The position numbers and the translations under genes were made by a program. Below, piece by piece: positions 9,159 to 17,783 of a stretch of 64,000 nt of DNA. The stretch is from an uncultured Muribaculaceae bacterium (GTDB taxonomy: Bacteria > Bacteroidota > Bacteroidia > Bacteroidales > Muribaculaceae). The notes under the pieces were generated by a model. That model searched no databases, had not been told where the DNA came from, and was given only the letters and a program-made list of their open reading frames with translations. The stretch is from positions 1-64,000 of the forward strand of contig CANCXM010000002.1 of NCBI GenBank assembly GCA_947381945.1. The letters are read 5' to 3'. Each line of letters opens with the position of its first letter. The stretch's first letter is position 1.

Positions 9159-9647
9159 TCAGCGCAGGGCATTCCGGGTATCGGACAGGGCCTCACAGAT
9201 AATCCTCACGCCTTCATCACCTGTTATGCGGGCAAGATCCTCCACCATGGCCATAGTGGACATGTAAAGTTTCTTGGAATACCAATCACGTTTTTTACGG
9301 GGTTTACCGGAAGTCATGTAAGAATCATACAAAGGAGGTATAGGTCCGGCCCATCTCGGCTTATCGAGACCATGGGCCTCACGATATGACTTATCAAGAA
9401 TCCGGAGATCCCCGCCATTGTCATGAGAGTAACCGCGTCCTACACCGAGGGCCTGATATATGCCATATCTGGCAAACTTCATTGTAATGGTCTTTCCGGC
9501 TGCTGAATCGGAAATGCGATCGGAGAACGACTGATGGAGATGTCCGGAACGGATCACCTTCAGGCGTTCAATCTTTTCTTTCCATATAAGCAACTGTGTG
9601 CGTGTCCATTCATCGACATACCTGTCGACATCTCTCAGTTCTGCCAT
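9159..9647 (-). CDS. Phage neck / tail-completion-type protein
   Basis: 162 residues, basic, with an N-terminal helix (RDVDRYVDEWTRTQLLIWKEKIERL) followed by RSGHLHQSFSDRI, then FARYGIYQALGVGRGYSHDN. The order helix, SGxLxxSF, FxxxYGxYxxxGVGRG is the usual look of gp10-like head-tail connector proteins of siphophages, which cap the tail tube. The start overlaps the end of 9635-10138 by 13 nt. Assignment rests on these motifs and on position between the portal group and the tail genes. Confidence 0.5.
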   Translation of the reverse strand: MAELRDVDRYVDEWTRTQLLIWKEKIERLKVIRSGHLHQSFSDRISDSAAGKTITMKFARYGIYQALGVGRGYSHDNGGDLRILDKSYREAHGLDKPRWAGPIPPLYDSYMTSGKPRKKRDWYSKKLYMSTMAMVEDLARITGDEGVRIICEALSDTRNALR

Positions 9648-10138
9648 TCCGATTCATTATAAGTAAGATCCACCGGTTCGCTCACATCAATCATGAAGTA
9701 AAGTCCGGTGCATCCGTTGAGAAAATACTGTCCGAGTTCACGGGAAAGAATGTTTTCAGTATGAAGATAGACCATCTCATTTTCGAGGTCATCGGCATCA
9801 ATAAGCAGACGTGTGCAGAGTTGTCTGAAAAGTTCACGACACCGATGAAGTACCATAATCCTATCCTGCTCCCTTTTCATGTCGTAACGATGAAGGAGAA
9901 AGACCGTGAAAGTCCTTTTTTTGAACCAACCCCCGCTCTTTCCCTGAAACAGTGAACCGTCATTGGTATCATCGAGGCAAAAGAAAGCGTTTGTGGCCCT
10001 GAAACTCTGCAAGGGGCCCTGAAGCTGCTCGATACCACTGCATGTACAGAAACGGAAACCGTGCTTCACCGAAAATTTATTGGAATTGCACAGAGCGGAG
10101 AAATAGGCTTCCGAGTCAAAATAATTCTTAGCATCCAT
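9635..10138 (-). CDS. Phage protein between portal and tail genes, unknown
   Basis: 167 residues (MDAKNYFDSEAYFSALCNSN start). Soluble, no signal peptide, three Cys near residues 17, 31 and 33. The second half has helices and a terminal strand set (TGLYFMIDVSEPVDLTYN), which resembles tail-terminator or tail-completion proteins in length and layout. No family can be named. It overlaps the next gene by 13 nt and lies 1 nt from the previous stop, so it is one transcript with them. Confidence 0.45.
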   Translation of the reverse strand: MDAKNYFDSEAYFSALCNSNKFSVKHGFRFCTCSGIEQLQGPLQSFRATNAFFCLDDTNDGSLFQGKSGGWFKKRTFTVFLLHRYDMKREQDRIMVLHRCRELFRQLCTRLLIDADDLENEMVYLHTENILSRELGQYFLNGCTGLYFMIDVSEPVDLTYNESEWQN

Positions 10139-10139
10139 G

Positions 10140-10913
10140 TCACTTCTTATTCATGCGTTCCTTCATTTCGGTTGCCTCCTTGGCCTTGAAATCAAGTTCG
10201 GTAAGAGCGCGCCAACAGTCAATGGCAAGAACCACCTTTTCTTTTGTCACATCCCCACCGGTCAAAATCCGGATTTCATTATTCATCACTTCAAGTGGCG
10301 ACATCGGATCATTGCCGTCACCATCCTTGACAGGACGGAAGAAATGAGGGAAAGCAGAGGAGAAAACAGTCTTCAACTGAACAAACCAGTTGAGAATGTT
10401 CAACTGCTCGGCCACAGAGAGGACATCCACCTGAATTCCGGGATAAAGCTTCCGTGCCATGGCCACGAGAGAAGCATCAGACCGGGACGCGATGAAGCCC
10501 TGATATAAGTTCTCCAATGTTATGTAGTCACCGAAACTCACTCCATGGAGCTGAGCGTCAACAGCACTACAGCCACGCATTGAATCGAGCCTGACAGCCA
10601 CATCCCCCGGGGACATGAGAAAGCTTAGAGGGTCAAGCAGCTCGACAAGCTCAATAGGCTTCACCATACAGGGCACGTCTCCTGAACCATCGACAGGAAA
10701 AGCACACAGGAACCCGTCTCCGGCATGACGAATAACCCGGCAGCCGGACAACAGGCAGAACGCGCGGAAAATGAAATGATCCGGCTCAACTTCCGCTTTC
10801 AGATCATATATTCCTCGCAGTTCCTCCTGTGTAAGCTCCGGCCAAGACTTCGGAAGCTCAATTGAAAGGACTTTACCCGAAAAAGAAACACGGGTCTTCT
10901 TTTCTGTTTTCAT
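10140..10913 (-). CDS. Phage protein, unknown
   Basis: 257 residues. The N-terminus (VSFSGKVLSIELPKSWPELTQEELRGIYDL) couples a short strand to a helix, followed by mostly helical sequence and a charged C-terminus (ELDFKAKEATEMKERMNKK). It overlaps the gene upstream in transcription (10873-11715) by about 40 nt, which is tight even for a phage operon. No family recognised; a head-tail junction or assembly role is inferred from position. Confidence 0.45.
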   Translation of the reverse strand: MKTEKKTRVSFSGKVLSIELPKSWPELTQEELRGIYDLKAEVEPDHFIFRAFCLLSGCRVIRHAGDGFLCAFPVDGSGDVPCMVKPIELVELLDPLSFLMSPGDVAVRLDSMRGCSAVDAQLHGVSFGDYITLENLYQGFIASRSDASLVAMARKLYPGIQVDVLSVAEQLNILNWFVQLKTVFSSAFPHFFRPVKDGDGNDPMSPLEVMNNEIRILTGGDVTKEKVVLAIDCWRALTELDFKAKEATEMKERMNKK

Positions 10914-11715
10914 ACGGTTTGAAATGATTGGCGCGGAAAGCGGATGAACTTATATAAGTGTTGAATTCCTCCGGATATTTTTCAAGGAAACCAAGCAACA
11001 TCCGTTTGTGGACAGAGACGGAGCCATCATCCTTGACCAAAGAGACAACATAGTTTCTGGCAAATGAAAGCACCTGTTGCATGACCGGTGAAAAGACTCC
11101 GTTACGGCAATATGCACACAGTTCCTGAAAGAATTCCGGAGACACAAGCTCCTTCAGCCGTACCTCTGCGGAAGAAATGACAGGAGTCAGAGAATCGAGG
11201 GCGCTTCTTGTGGCCATCGGATCACCGAAGAGCCTTGCATCACGCCCACGCCAGAAAATAGACTTGAACCACGGCCGTGCATACTCGGAGTCTGACCATC
11301 CTCCGGCAGTACGAGCAGATGAAAGAATATCATCGAAAGCATCATCCATCTCACGTTTCAAGGAGGAAAGAAGACGCTGAACACGGTCAGAACTTGCCGG
11401 AGCTACATTACCGTTGCTCACGATACCGAAGCCGGTATCGGTAAGCACGAGGTCAAGCTGCGGAACAGAATCATTGAAGGCCGAGACACAGACATAGCGG
11501 GCGACCGCACGGCAAAGCTCTTCGAAATCATCAAGAGGGGTGTGCAGAGGGGAGAAGCCGGACTCATTGACCCGGTCGATGAGTTCCGGACCAAGCACAG
11601 TTCTGACAAACTCCATGCGCAATGATAAGGCATTGGTGACCGCAGTAAATATTCCATTTCCCGGATTGATGGCCACCGGACAGAAATGTTCAAAAATTTC
11701 TTGAGTAATTGTCAT
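10873..11715 (-). CDS. Phage head-region protein (DUF6712-like?)
   Basis: 280 residues when started at MTITQEIFEHF. An earlier in-frame ATG at 11787 would overlap the portal gene by 65 nt, while the chosen start lies 7 nt behind its stop codon, so the later start is preferred. Mostly helical, with RVQRLLSSLKREMDDAFDDIL in the middle and MLLGFLEKYPEEFNTYISSSAF near the end. Its length and its place next to the portal resemble conserved Bacteroidetes prophage proteins; the DUF name is a memory-based suggestion, not a verified hit. Confidence 0.45.
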   Translation of the reverse strand: MTITQEIFEHFCPVAINPGNGIFTAVTNALSLRMEFVRTVLGPELIDRVNESGFSPLHTPLDDFEELCRAVARYVCVSAFNDSVPQLDLVLTDTGFGIVSNGNVAPASSDRVQRLLSSLKREMDDAFDDILSSARTAGGWSDSEYARPWFKSIFWRGRDARLFGDPMATRSALDSLTPVISSAEVRLKELVSPEFFQELCAYCRNGVFSPVMQQVLSFARNYVVSLVKDDGSVSVHKRMLLGFLEKYPEEFNTYISSSAFRANHFKPYENRKEDPCFFFG

Positions 11716-11722
11716 AATTGAA

Positions 11723-13129
11723 TCAGGAGTTTGGATCAGACGAAGAGCCATCTGGAAGAACCTTCTTCGCGTCAGTGTTCTTATCAAGAGTGGTTAACAG
11801 GACAATCGGTACCTGAGGAACAACCTTGTCCTGCCATCCGTTAAAATGGATTATCACCTCATGCACTTTGAGCAGCATGTCGTGGAATGCAGTCTCGAGG
11901 CTCTGCTTGAGAGTGAAGAGCTCACGTTTGTCGGAACCGCTGTTATTTGACTGCGACTTGCCCGGCGTAGCCCCCACAAGATTAGGATGTATATTGGTAC
12001 CATAGCAGACAGTGTTGGCAGCTTCCTGAATATCCTCAGACCAGTCACCACCCTCCTTTCCGGAATCAACCACGTTGATACGGACCATGCGCTGCTCCTT
12101 TCCGTAGCTGTCGATATAATAGCCGGTGATCCATACCTTACCACTGTTTTCGACACCGGTTACAAAATCACGGATCTTGCGTTTTTCTTCGACCTGCATA
12201 GCCTTGATGTCCTCAGGATCCACCAGTCCACGCTCCTCGACGAGAGATGACCAGTAGTCCCGATGAATCTCAACCTGATAGCGGACAGAGGCATGATTCC
12301 GTATCTTGGCCTTTTTGCCTTTGCCGATGAGACGCTTTATATCAAACCAATCACCACGGAACAGTGAGGTATAGTAAGGGGTTGGGTAATATCGTTGCCC
12401 AGGGGTGGGAAAGCGCATGACTATGGCGAACTTACGGTCAGTGGTGCGCTCTCGTGTCACCCCGTCTACTCCGGGTGCCTTTCCCAACAGAACCTCCAGA
12501 TGTCCAAGCGGATCCTTTTCATTAAGGAGCGTGATAACCTCTACATCCTTACGGGACAGCGACCCGGGCTTTCGCCAGTTGGCATAGAAAACATGATTGA
12601 TGCGTCCCTTGCGGTCTGCCTTTTCGAAACGACAGTAACATGCGTCCTTATGACGGATCTGCACAATCTCTTTTCCGGCACGGTCGAGGATTATTACAGC
12701 CACGGCAAAGAAATAAAACTTCATATCGGTGCATTGCTCCAAGAAAAACTCATTCATGGAATTATGCAGCATGAAGCTCCTGATATCACGGTCCGAAGAG
12801 GGTTCCTTTGTCTCCGGATCAACATAACGTAATCCGGAACCATACGCCGTAAGGATATTGAAAAAGAGGTTCTGAGAAAGCACCTCGTCGGATCCGATGT
12901 TCCTTATCAAGTCGAAAGGGAGTGTATCGGAGGAGCCGAACGGAATGTACTTCAATCCCTCATAGCCCGGAACCGGTTTAGAGTCAATGGCCGCTCCATC
13001 CTCGTCAAAGACGATGGATGAATCAGAGACCTCCGCAAGAGCATTAGCCTCAGGAACAGAGACGGTGAAGATTTCACCGCCGGCATAGAAAGGGGTCCGT
13101 GCCCCCCGGTTGTCATCTGATGATTTCAT
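11723..13129 (-). CDS. Putative phage portal protein
   Basis: 468 residues. The N-terminal third has the layout of portal proteins: LPFDLIRNIGSDEVLSQNLFFN, a helix and a membrane-like strand block FFAVAVIILDRAG. Then come YCRFEKADRKGRINHVFYANW and FPTPGQRYYPTPYYTSLFRGDWF. The C-terminal half has helices and NLVGATPGKSQSNNSGSDKRELF, a loop seen in Bacteroidetes prophage portals (the GASTPGKQ type). Portals form the dodecameric ring through which DNA enters the capsid. It overlaps 13113-13358 by 17 nt. The call rests on these features and on gene order. Confidence 0.6.
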   Translation of the reverse strand: MKSSDDNRGARTPFYAGGEIFTVSVPEANALAEVSDSSIVFDEDGAAIDSKPVPGYEGLKYIPFGSSDTLPFDLIRNIGSDEVLSQNLFFNILTAYGSGLRYVDPETKEPSSDRDIRSFMLHNSMNEFFLEQCTDMKFYFFAVAVIILDRAGKEIVQIRHKDACYCRFEKADRKGRINHVFYANWRKPGSLSRKDVEVITLLNEKDPLGHLEVLLGKAPGVDGVTRERTTDRKFAIVMRFPTPGQRYYPTPYYTSLFRGDWFDIKRLIGKGKKAKIRNHASVRYQVEIHRDYWSSLVEERGLVDPEDIKAMQVEEKRKIRDFVTGVENSGKVWITGYYIDSYGKEQRMVRINVVDSGKEGGDWSEDIQEAANTVCYGTNIHPNLVGATPGKSQSNNSGSDKRELFTLKQSLETAFHDMLLKVHEVIIHFNGWQDKVVPQVPIVLLTTLDKNTDAKKVLPDGSSSDPNS

Positions 13130-13358
13130 GTCCGTTTATCTCAAAAAGTGTTATATCCCTAAATTCCCTCGGCAGTCTGCTTGATGGAATGAAGATTCTG
13201 TGGGTTCCTTTACGCCAGTGTCCCGCGGTGCAGATGACACCTTTGTAAACGAGGATGTCACCGGTGCTGAGTTTCCAGACCTTAAGGTCAACCGGCATTC
13301 CGGATTCAAGGAGGGCTATGGCATCACGCCAATGGATACATTTTGCAGGTCTATTCAT
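13113..13358 (-). CDS. Small phage protein, unknown
   Basis: 81 residues, MNRPAKCIHWRDAIALLESG, then KLSTGDILVYKGVICTAGHWRKGTHRIF. A short beta-rich protein with one Trp-rich turn. It overlaps both neighbours (8 nt and 17 nt), so it is translated with them. It has the size and spacing of an accessory protein of the portal group; no family recognised. Confidence 0.45.
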   Translation of the reverse strand: MNRPAKCIHWRDAIALLESGMPVDLKVWKLSTGDILVYKGVICTAGHWRKGTHRIFIPSSRLPREFRDITLFEINGHEIIR

Positions 13359-14391
13359 AGGTCAGATCGAATGTATTGTCAAAAATTCTATATGGCTCCG
13401 GCGATACAAAATCTGTCGAGACAAGTGAAGCCTTACGATATGTGAAAGAGAATGACGGGATGGTGTCATCCGCATTATCAGTTTTCACATCACAGTCGGT
13501 TATGGTCAGCCGTTCTCCAGGAGTACCGTCAGAACGAAGCAGGAATACCGCCGATGAACGGGCAAGGTCGCGGGCGAGACGGTCACTTCCATAGCGCATC
13601 GGGCCTGTAGAAGCCTTGTAGGTGATTACTTCGTCAAGGTCATAATTAAGGAAACGGCCGTTGACCATGGCGGACGATCGAGTGAAAGCTACATCCGTTT
13701 CCTTCTCACCACAAAGGAAGATTGTCTCCCAGCAGTTGAAAGCATTGCGGAATATTATAGCAGGGTCATGCTGCGGTGGGTCCATCAGTACACGGTAACG
13801 TTGACATCGGGATCCGCAGTGAACGACGAACCCGATAAGCTCTCCCACCGCGAAGTCATTGAACCTGATTGGAGAAACATTGTAATAATGAATTTCCTTG
13901 GAACCATCGGCAGGAATCAAGCCATCAAACTCCTTGGAGACAACCGTCCCGTCGTAAGACAGATATGAAGCCGTCACCGTCAACGGTAAGGCCTCAGGAT
14001 TATAGACAGACAGGCACTCATGACGACCAACAGCAGTATCACGTTCACCGGTCACGGATGTCATGAACCGATTTGCAAGAAATGAATCAGCGGAAGACTC
14101 CACAGCGACACGGCACCTGAAAGCCTTGAATCCGGCTACCGGTTCTGAATCTATCTCGATGCTGAAATCAACCGGGCCGTCATCTCCTATCACATCGTCA
14201 AGGATTCGGTTCAGACCATAGACTGTAACAGTGCCATCGAGAGCAGGATAATACAGCGTATCGAGCAGCACAGTTCCGGAGGAATCCAAAAGACGGAATC
14301 CGGTTTCCGTACGGTCTGCCCTGAAAGCAAACTCGCACAGTTCCGAAGTGAACATTTGAGGGTGTATCGAAGTGAGTACTGTGACTGCCAT
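13351..14391 (-). CDS. Phage structural protein at the start of the portal group
   Basis: 346 residues, beta-rich (FAFRADRTETGFRLLDSSGT; LPLTVTASYLSYDGTVVSKEF), with no signal peptide or membrane segment. It is the first gene of the block that carries the portal. About 450 nt separate it from the RadC-like gene, and that gap holds hairpins and terminators, so this gene may head its own transcript. Similar lengths and beta content occur in baseplate and decoration proteins. Function not assigned. Confidence 0.45.
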   Translation of the reverse strand: MAVTVLTSIHPQMFTSELCEFAFRADRTETGFRLLDSSGTVLLDTLYYPALDGTVTVYGLNRILDDVIGDDGPVDFSIEIDSEPVAGFKAFRCRVAVESSADSFLANRFMTSVTGERDTAVGRHECLSVYNPEALPLTVTASYLSYDGTVVSKEFDGLIPADGSKEIHYYNVSPIRFNDFAVGELIGFVVHCGSRCQRYRVLMDPPQHDPAIIFRNAFNCWETIFLCGEKETDVAFTRSSAMVNGRFLNYDLDEVITYKASTGPMRYGSDRLARDLARSSAVFLLRSDGTPGERLTITDCDVKTDNADDTIPSFSFTYRKASLVSTDFVSPEPYRIFDNTFDLTYE

Positions 14392-14443
14392 TGCACGTTG
14401 TGATTATGCAGCAAAGGTAGAGTCAACAGACATTGAATAAAAA

Positions 14444-14654
14444 GACAAGGCCAAAGGCCATGTCCAAGAAAAAAACATTACCGCTGTGGGCGAAAGCCCC
14501 TGTCCTGTCGGCACCGAAAAGGCTCACGGCCAGGCACATCGCATGGCCGGGATTGAGGTGCCGACAGGGATTTCCAAAGAAATCCCACTCATCCGCGCCT
14601 AAAACCCTTAGCAAATAGGGTTTTAGGCGCGCGAAATCCCGCTTTTCAAGCGGG
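14444..14654. ncRNA. Candidate structured RNA: six consecutive hairpins
   Basis: Within 211 bases there are six perfect or near-perfect stems: 14444-14452 with 14456-14464 (one mismatch); 14488-14491 with 14496-14499 around a GAAA loop; 14504-14515 with 14557-14568 (12 bp), enclosing 14527-14532 with 14544-14549; 14567-14574 with 14579-14586; 14594-14608 with 14617-14631 (15 bp); and 14638-14644 with 14648-14654. GAAATCCC occurs twice (14579, 14633), so GGGATTTC at 14567 has two possible partners. None of the stems is followed by a T run. The GAAA loop and the plus-strand terminator at 14729-14775 favour plus-strand transcription, but an untranslated leader of the minus-strand operon is also possible. 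Confidence 0.45.
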
Positions 14655-14728
14655 TCTGACGAAGCTCAGCCCCCACTGCCCTACGCAAAACCGCTCGGAT
14701 GCAAGTAATTACCAGCGGAATATGTAGT

Positions 14729-14775
14729 GGCTATTTTGACCAATAAACAGACTTTTTTGGTCAAAACAGCCAATT
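14729..14775 (+). terminator. Hairpin with T run on the plus strand
   Basis: TTTTGACCAA at 14734-14743 pairs with TTGGTCAAAA at 14757-14766. The stem extends outward by TGGCT/AGCCA with one mismatch, and ATTTTTTCC follows on the plus strand. No plus-strand protein gene ends here, so it would serve a plus-strand transcript through the hairpin region at 14444-14654. Confidence 0.5.
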
Positions 14776-14785
14776 TTTTCCAACA

Positions 14786-14814
14786 CAAAAAGGAGGCAGT
14801 AATTACCACCTCCC
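14786..14814 (-). terminator. Intrinsic terminator after the RadC-like gene
   Basis: In the minus direction GGAGG (14813-14809) pairs with CCTCC (14796-14792) around a GTAATTAC centre and is followed by TTTTTG. It lies about 24 nt after the stop of the RadC-like gene and separates it from the portal block. Confidence 0.6.
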
Positions 14815-14837
14815 ACGGTCAGATTACCATGTATCAA

Positions 14838-15287
14838 TTAAATTTTACCTTCATCCGCATAGCTATAATAAGCTTTTGGGTCAGGAGTAATTATTATGTG
14901 GTCCAACACTTTCATTTCAAACAGAGCGGCTGCACTGACAATCTTCTTAGTCAAATTATCATCCATGCAACTTGGTCTCCTGTTACCCGACGGATGGTTG
15001 TGGCAAAGCATTATTGATTCTGCCTTTGATGTCAATGCTCCACTGAATAATATCTTTAAGTCAACGACCGTCCCAGCCGTGCCACCCATTGAAATAGTAT
15101 GAATCCCAATCAGTTTATTAGCCCTATTGAGATAGGCCACTTTAAAAAATTCCTGCATTCCTATTTCTCCATCATCATAACTATTGCGGAAAGCCTTTAA
15201 AGCATCCTTGGAACATTTAAGCTGTGGCATGTCATAGTTATCGGAAACATAAATCATTTTAACGATGGGAATATTATAAGATTTCAT
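14838..15287 (-). CDS. RadC-like JAB/MPN-domain protein
   Basis: 149 residues. It carries the RadC-family metal motif CHNHPSGNRRPSCMDD (about residues 94-109) preceded by the conserved GGTAGTVVDLKILF and ASKAES-like segments. The helix-hairpin-helix part of chromosomal RadC is absent, which is normal for the short versions found on mobile elements and prophages. These proteins have a JAB metalloprotease fold of uncertain activity, with no proven role in repair. It lies 17 nt after an acidic unknown gene and is followed by a terminator. The pair forms a small unit between the terminase gene and the portal block. Confidence 0.85.
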   Translation of the reverse strand: MKSYNIPIVKMIYVSDNYDMPQLKCSKDALKAFRNSYDDGEIGMQEFFKVAYLNRANKLIGIHTISMGGTAGTVVDLKILFSGALTSKAESIMLCHNHPSGNRRPSCMDDNLTKKIVSAAALFEMKVLDHIIITPDPKAYYSYADEGKI

Positions 15288-15304
15288 AAAGAGATAAGCT
15301 AAGA

Positions 15305-15811
15305 TTAATAAGCGGATGTCATACGGTTGTTAAGAGATGTCGCGAGGTTCAGCGCATCGCGTTCGGTCAGTTCAAGAGCCTCAAAAGAATAGTCCTTGGA
15401 ATCAATCACGAGCCAATGAGATGCGTTTCCGCTCTGTATCGGCTTAATGTAGAAACGCGCATCTCTTTTGCGGATGCGAGGAAATATTACTTCCTCGGCC
15501 TTATCCACTTCAGCACATTTCTTAGGTTCAAGCGCAGCCATCGCGTCAATGTAAGCGTAATATTCATTAAGTTCATCAGTAATGGCCAGTTCGTGTAAAT
15601 ACTCCTCAATCTCACGGTCATTGTCATAATCAGGCATATCATAGCCCTCGACAGAATAACGATGGTCAATTTCATTCACCAGAGAGCAATCATCGTCAAA
15701 ATCCGACATATAAGACTTATCAAGATTGGAAGAGCGGTGAGAACCTTTTACAAATTCTGAATTGCTGCTTTCGGTTGGGAGAACTGAGGATGAAAAAATG
15801 GAAGTTGTCAT
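15305..15811 (-). CDS. Acidic protein of unknown function whose start lies in a long palindrome
   Basis: 168 residues from the ATG at 15811 (MTTSIFSSSVLPTESSNSEF). The frame is open further upstream to 16069, but that part lies inside the inverted repeat and has no protein-like character, so the internal ATG is preferred. Residues 20-100 are rich in D, E and Y (DYDNDREIEEYLHELAITDE). The C-terminal 60 residues look folded (FYIKPIQSGNASHWLVIDSK). The first 19 codons lie within the arm of the near-palindrome at 15756-16110, so the start codon would be buried if that RNA folds. Function unknown. Confidence 0.5.
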   Translation of the reverse strand: MTTSIFSSSVLPTESSNSEFVKGSHRSSNLDKSYMSDFDDDCSLVNEIDHRYSVEGYDMPDYDNDREIEEYLHELAITDELNEYYAYIDAMAALEPKKCAEVDKAEEVIFPRIRKRDARFYIKPIQSGNASHWLVIDSKDYSFEALELTERDALNLATSLNNRMTSAY

Positions 15812-16110
15812 AATCGTATAAGTTAAAGTTGTTTGACTTTTCAATCTTGTTTTCGCGTTTGAGTTACCTTTTACACTGCCCGGAAAGTGCCATTCACACG
15901 TCCGGAGACAAGGATCCGCCGTCAAAAAACTACCCGTAAGGGATGGAGTTTTTGGCGGCGGACTTCGTATATCCTTGTCGCAAGGGGGAATGGCATTAAC
16001 TTTGCGGCGTAAAAGGACGAAAGCGGAAACAAGATTCAAAAGCCGGACAACGGCATACGATGACAACATCCATTTTCCTCAGTTCTCCCAACCGAAAGCA
16101 GCAATTCAGA
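15756..16110. repeat. 355-bp imperfect palindrome
   Basis: The outer 35 bases of each side are exact reverse complements (15756-15790 and 16076-16110). Complementarity continues inward with small gaps: the TGACAAC/GTTGTCA stretches, CAATCTTGTTT against AAACAAGATT, TTTTAC against GTAAAA, GCCATTC against GAATGGC, GACAAGGAT against ATCCTTGTC, and CAAAAAAC against GTTTTTGG. The centre is a CCC-GTAA-GGG turn near 15940. The left arm contains the first codons of the gene 15305-15811; the right arm carries a decayed mirror copy of the same codons. It starts 48 nt after the terminase stop. Confidence 0.85.
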
Positions 16111-16157
16111 TAATATAAATAAAATACATCTCTCCCTGCCGAAGCAGGGGCATAACA

Positions 16158-17783
16158 TCAGAATGACGATGTTACTGAAACAATAGATGTCGAGCGTGGA
16201 TGATTCTCACAGCCGATACAGAGTGTATCGAAAGCATCGGAACCATCAGTTCTGGACTCAAGCAGGTTCTCCTCAGTCTCGGCAAGCTTCTCGCCTCGCT
16301 TGTCCTTCTTACCATTGTAGACACCGGCGGTCTGAATTGAAATCAGAAGATCCTCGTTGTTCTCACGGTTTATCATTGGCTTGAGCTTTGCCTGACCGGC
16401 GAACATACGGTTGATAAGGAGATGCTTCACCATCTGGTTCATCGCAGGACCGATGTCAACCAAAGTCACCATCCAGCCGTTAGCGCGGAAAGCATTGTGG
16501 ATGACATTCATGAATGTTGTATCGTCTACGGCATACGCGCCCTGTTTGGCGGTATTGTCGAAATAGAACACCACACGTTTGTTGGCATGATAACGGTAAT
16601 ACTTGCAGAAATCACCCACGAGCTCCTTCAGTTTCCGCTCATACTTCACAAAGAAGGATTTAAGGACAAACAGTTTCCGTCCTCTTGGCTGACCGGCCAC
16701 AAGCCAGTTGATATTGGCATTGTAGTCAAAGGCCACACAGATAGGCTTCTTCGGGTCAACGTCAGCATCCATTAGCGAAGACTGATCCTTGAGCTTATCG
16801 AAATCATACTCACAGTTATCGAGGTGAGAGAAGTTTGTAGCCGAATACTTGTGTTCCTCCGTCATCGAGGAATAGAAACCGTCGCGGGCGATGCCTATGC
16901 GCTTGCACAGTACCGAGGTCTGAAAGGTCAGAGGGGGAAGATCGCGCTTGAGCTGCCGGATGAATGCCTCACCGAGCACAACGAGATTATCAATCGTGGA
17001 TACCTCACGGTAATCCACGGCCACATGACGGAGACGACACAGGTCGCGGTTAAGACTCTTGTAATGGTCACGCAGATATGGCGGAGGATTGATACCCTTG
17101 GCCCGAAGTTCCCTGACCTTCTTATTGATTGCATTGATCTCATAGACCAGTCCGCGGATAAGCTCAATGACCTCAGGGTCGCATTTCTTATCATAGTTAA
17201 GGAACCAGGATCCTTTTTTTGTGACAGGCATATCGGACGATATGAGCATGGAATGATGAAAGAAATGCTTACCGAAATGCTGCCGGTTGCCACGGAGGGC
17301 AGGAATTGTCTCATTCTCGAACTGCTCAGAGTCGATAAATTTAGCCTCGTCGACATCGACAGCATCGTAAGATTGCGAGTTCGATGTACCTGAACGGTCC
17401 TGAGAGATTATATATCCGACGGAACCATTGCAGAAAGCGAGGACATTCTCATAGTTCTGCACCGGGAAGATGGGTTCTTTCCATCCCCATGCCTTCGGAG
17501 GTTTGATGCCGATACTCCAATGGATATTGCGCTTAAGTCCCCAGTTCTCCCAGTGGACAAGCATTGACGGCAGAGTGTTAGTAAGGGCGCGCTTGCCATT
17601 CGGGGAGACAATACCCGTGATAGATCCGGGCATACGCTCAAAATTGCGCCGGTTCCAGAGGGCGTGGACCATACCCTTGCCGAAGGCACGTCCGGCAACG
17701 AGTATAGTCTGACGCGCCTGGACCACGGTCATCAGGTCCCACTGCACATCGTTAAGATAGACTTCCTTATCCTGCATCTCCAT
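16158..17783 (-). CDS. terL: Phage terminase large subunit
   Basis: 541 residues when started at MEMQDKEVYLND (17783), overlapping the upstream gene by 17 nt; an ATG at 17843 would overlap by 77 nt and is less likely. The N-terminal ATPase has a deviant Walker A (VAGRAFGKG, about residues 29-37) and Walker B with catalytic acid (YDAVDVDEAKF). The C-terminal nuclease has VAFDYNANINW, VVFYFDNTAKQG and a late acidic GSDAFDTL, the expected Asp series of an RNase-H-like fold. It cuts and pumps DNA into the prohead through the portal. The gene is followed directly by the long palindrome. Confidence 0.88.
   Translation of the reverse strand: MEMQDKEVYLNDVQWDLMTVVQARQTILVAGRAFGKGMVHALWNRRNFERMPGSITGIVSPNGKRALTNTLPSMLVHWENWGLKRNIHWSIGIKPPKAWGWKEPIFPVQNYENVLAFCNGSVGYIISQDRSGTSNSQSYDAVDVDEAKFIDSEQFENETIPALRGNRQHFGKHFFHHSMLISSDMPVTKKGSWFLNYDKKCDPEVIELIRGLVYEINAINKKVRELRAKGINPPPYLRDHYKSLNRDLCRLRHVAVDYREVSTIDNLVVLGEAFIRQLKRDLPPLTFQTSVLCKRIGIARDGFYSSMTEEHKYSATNFSHLDNCEYDFDKLKDQSSLMDADVDPKKPICVAFDYNANINWLVAGQPRGRKLFVLKSFFVKYERKLKELVGDFCKYYRYHANKRVVFYFDNTAKQGAYAVDDTTFMNVIHNAFRANGWMVTLVDIGPAMNQMVKHLLINRMFAGQAKLKPMINRENNEDLLISIQTAGVYNGKKDKRGEKLAETEENLLESRTDGSDAFDTLCIGCENHPRSTSIVSVTSSF

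Noticed and set aside
14423..14618. Two small open frames, one on each strand, in the hairpin region
   Set aside because: Both exist because of the inverted repeats; neither has a start context, and the sequence is better explained as RNA or DNA structure.
15812..16069. N-terminal extension of the acidic protein up to an ATG at 16069
   Set aside because: It lies in the palindrome and has no protein-like character; the internal ATG at 15811 is preferred.
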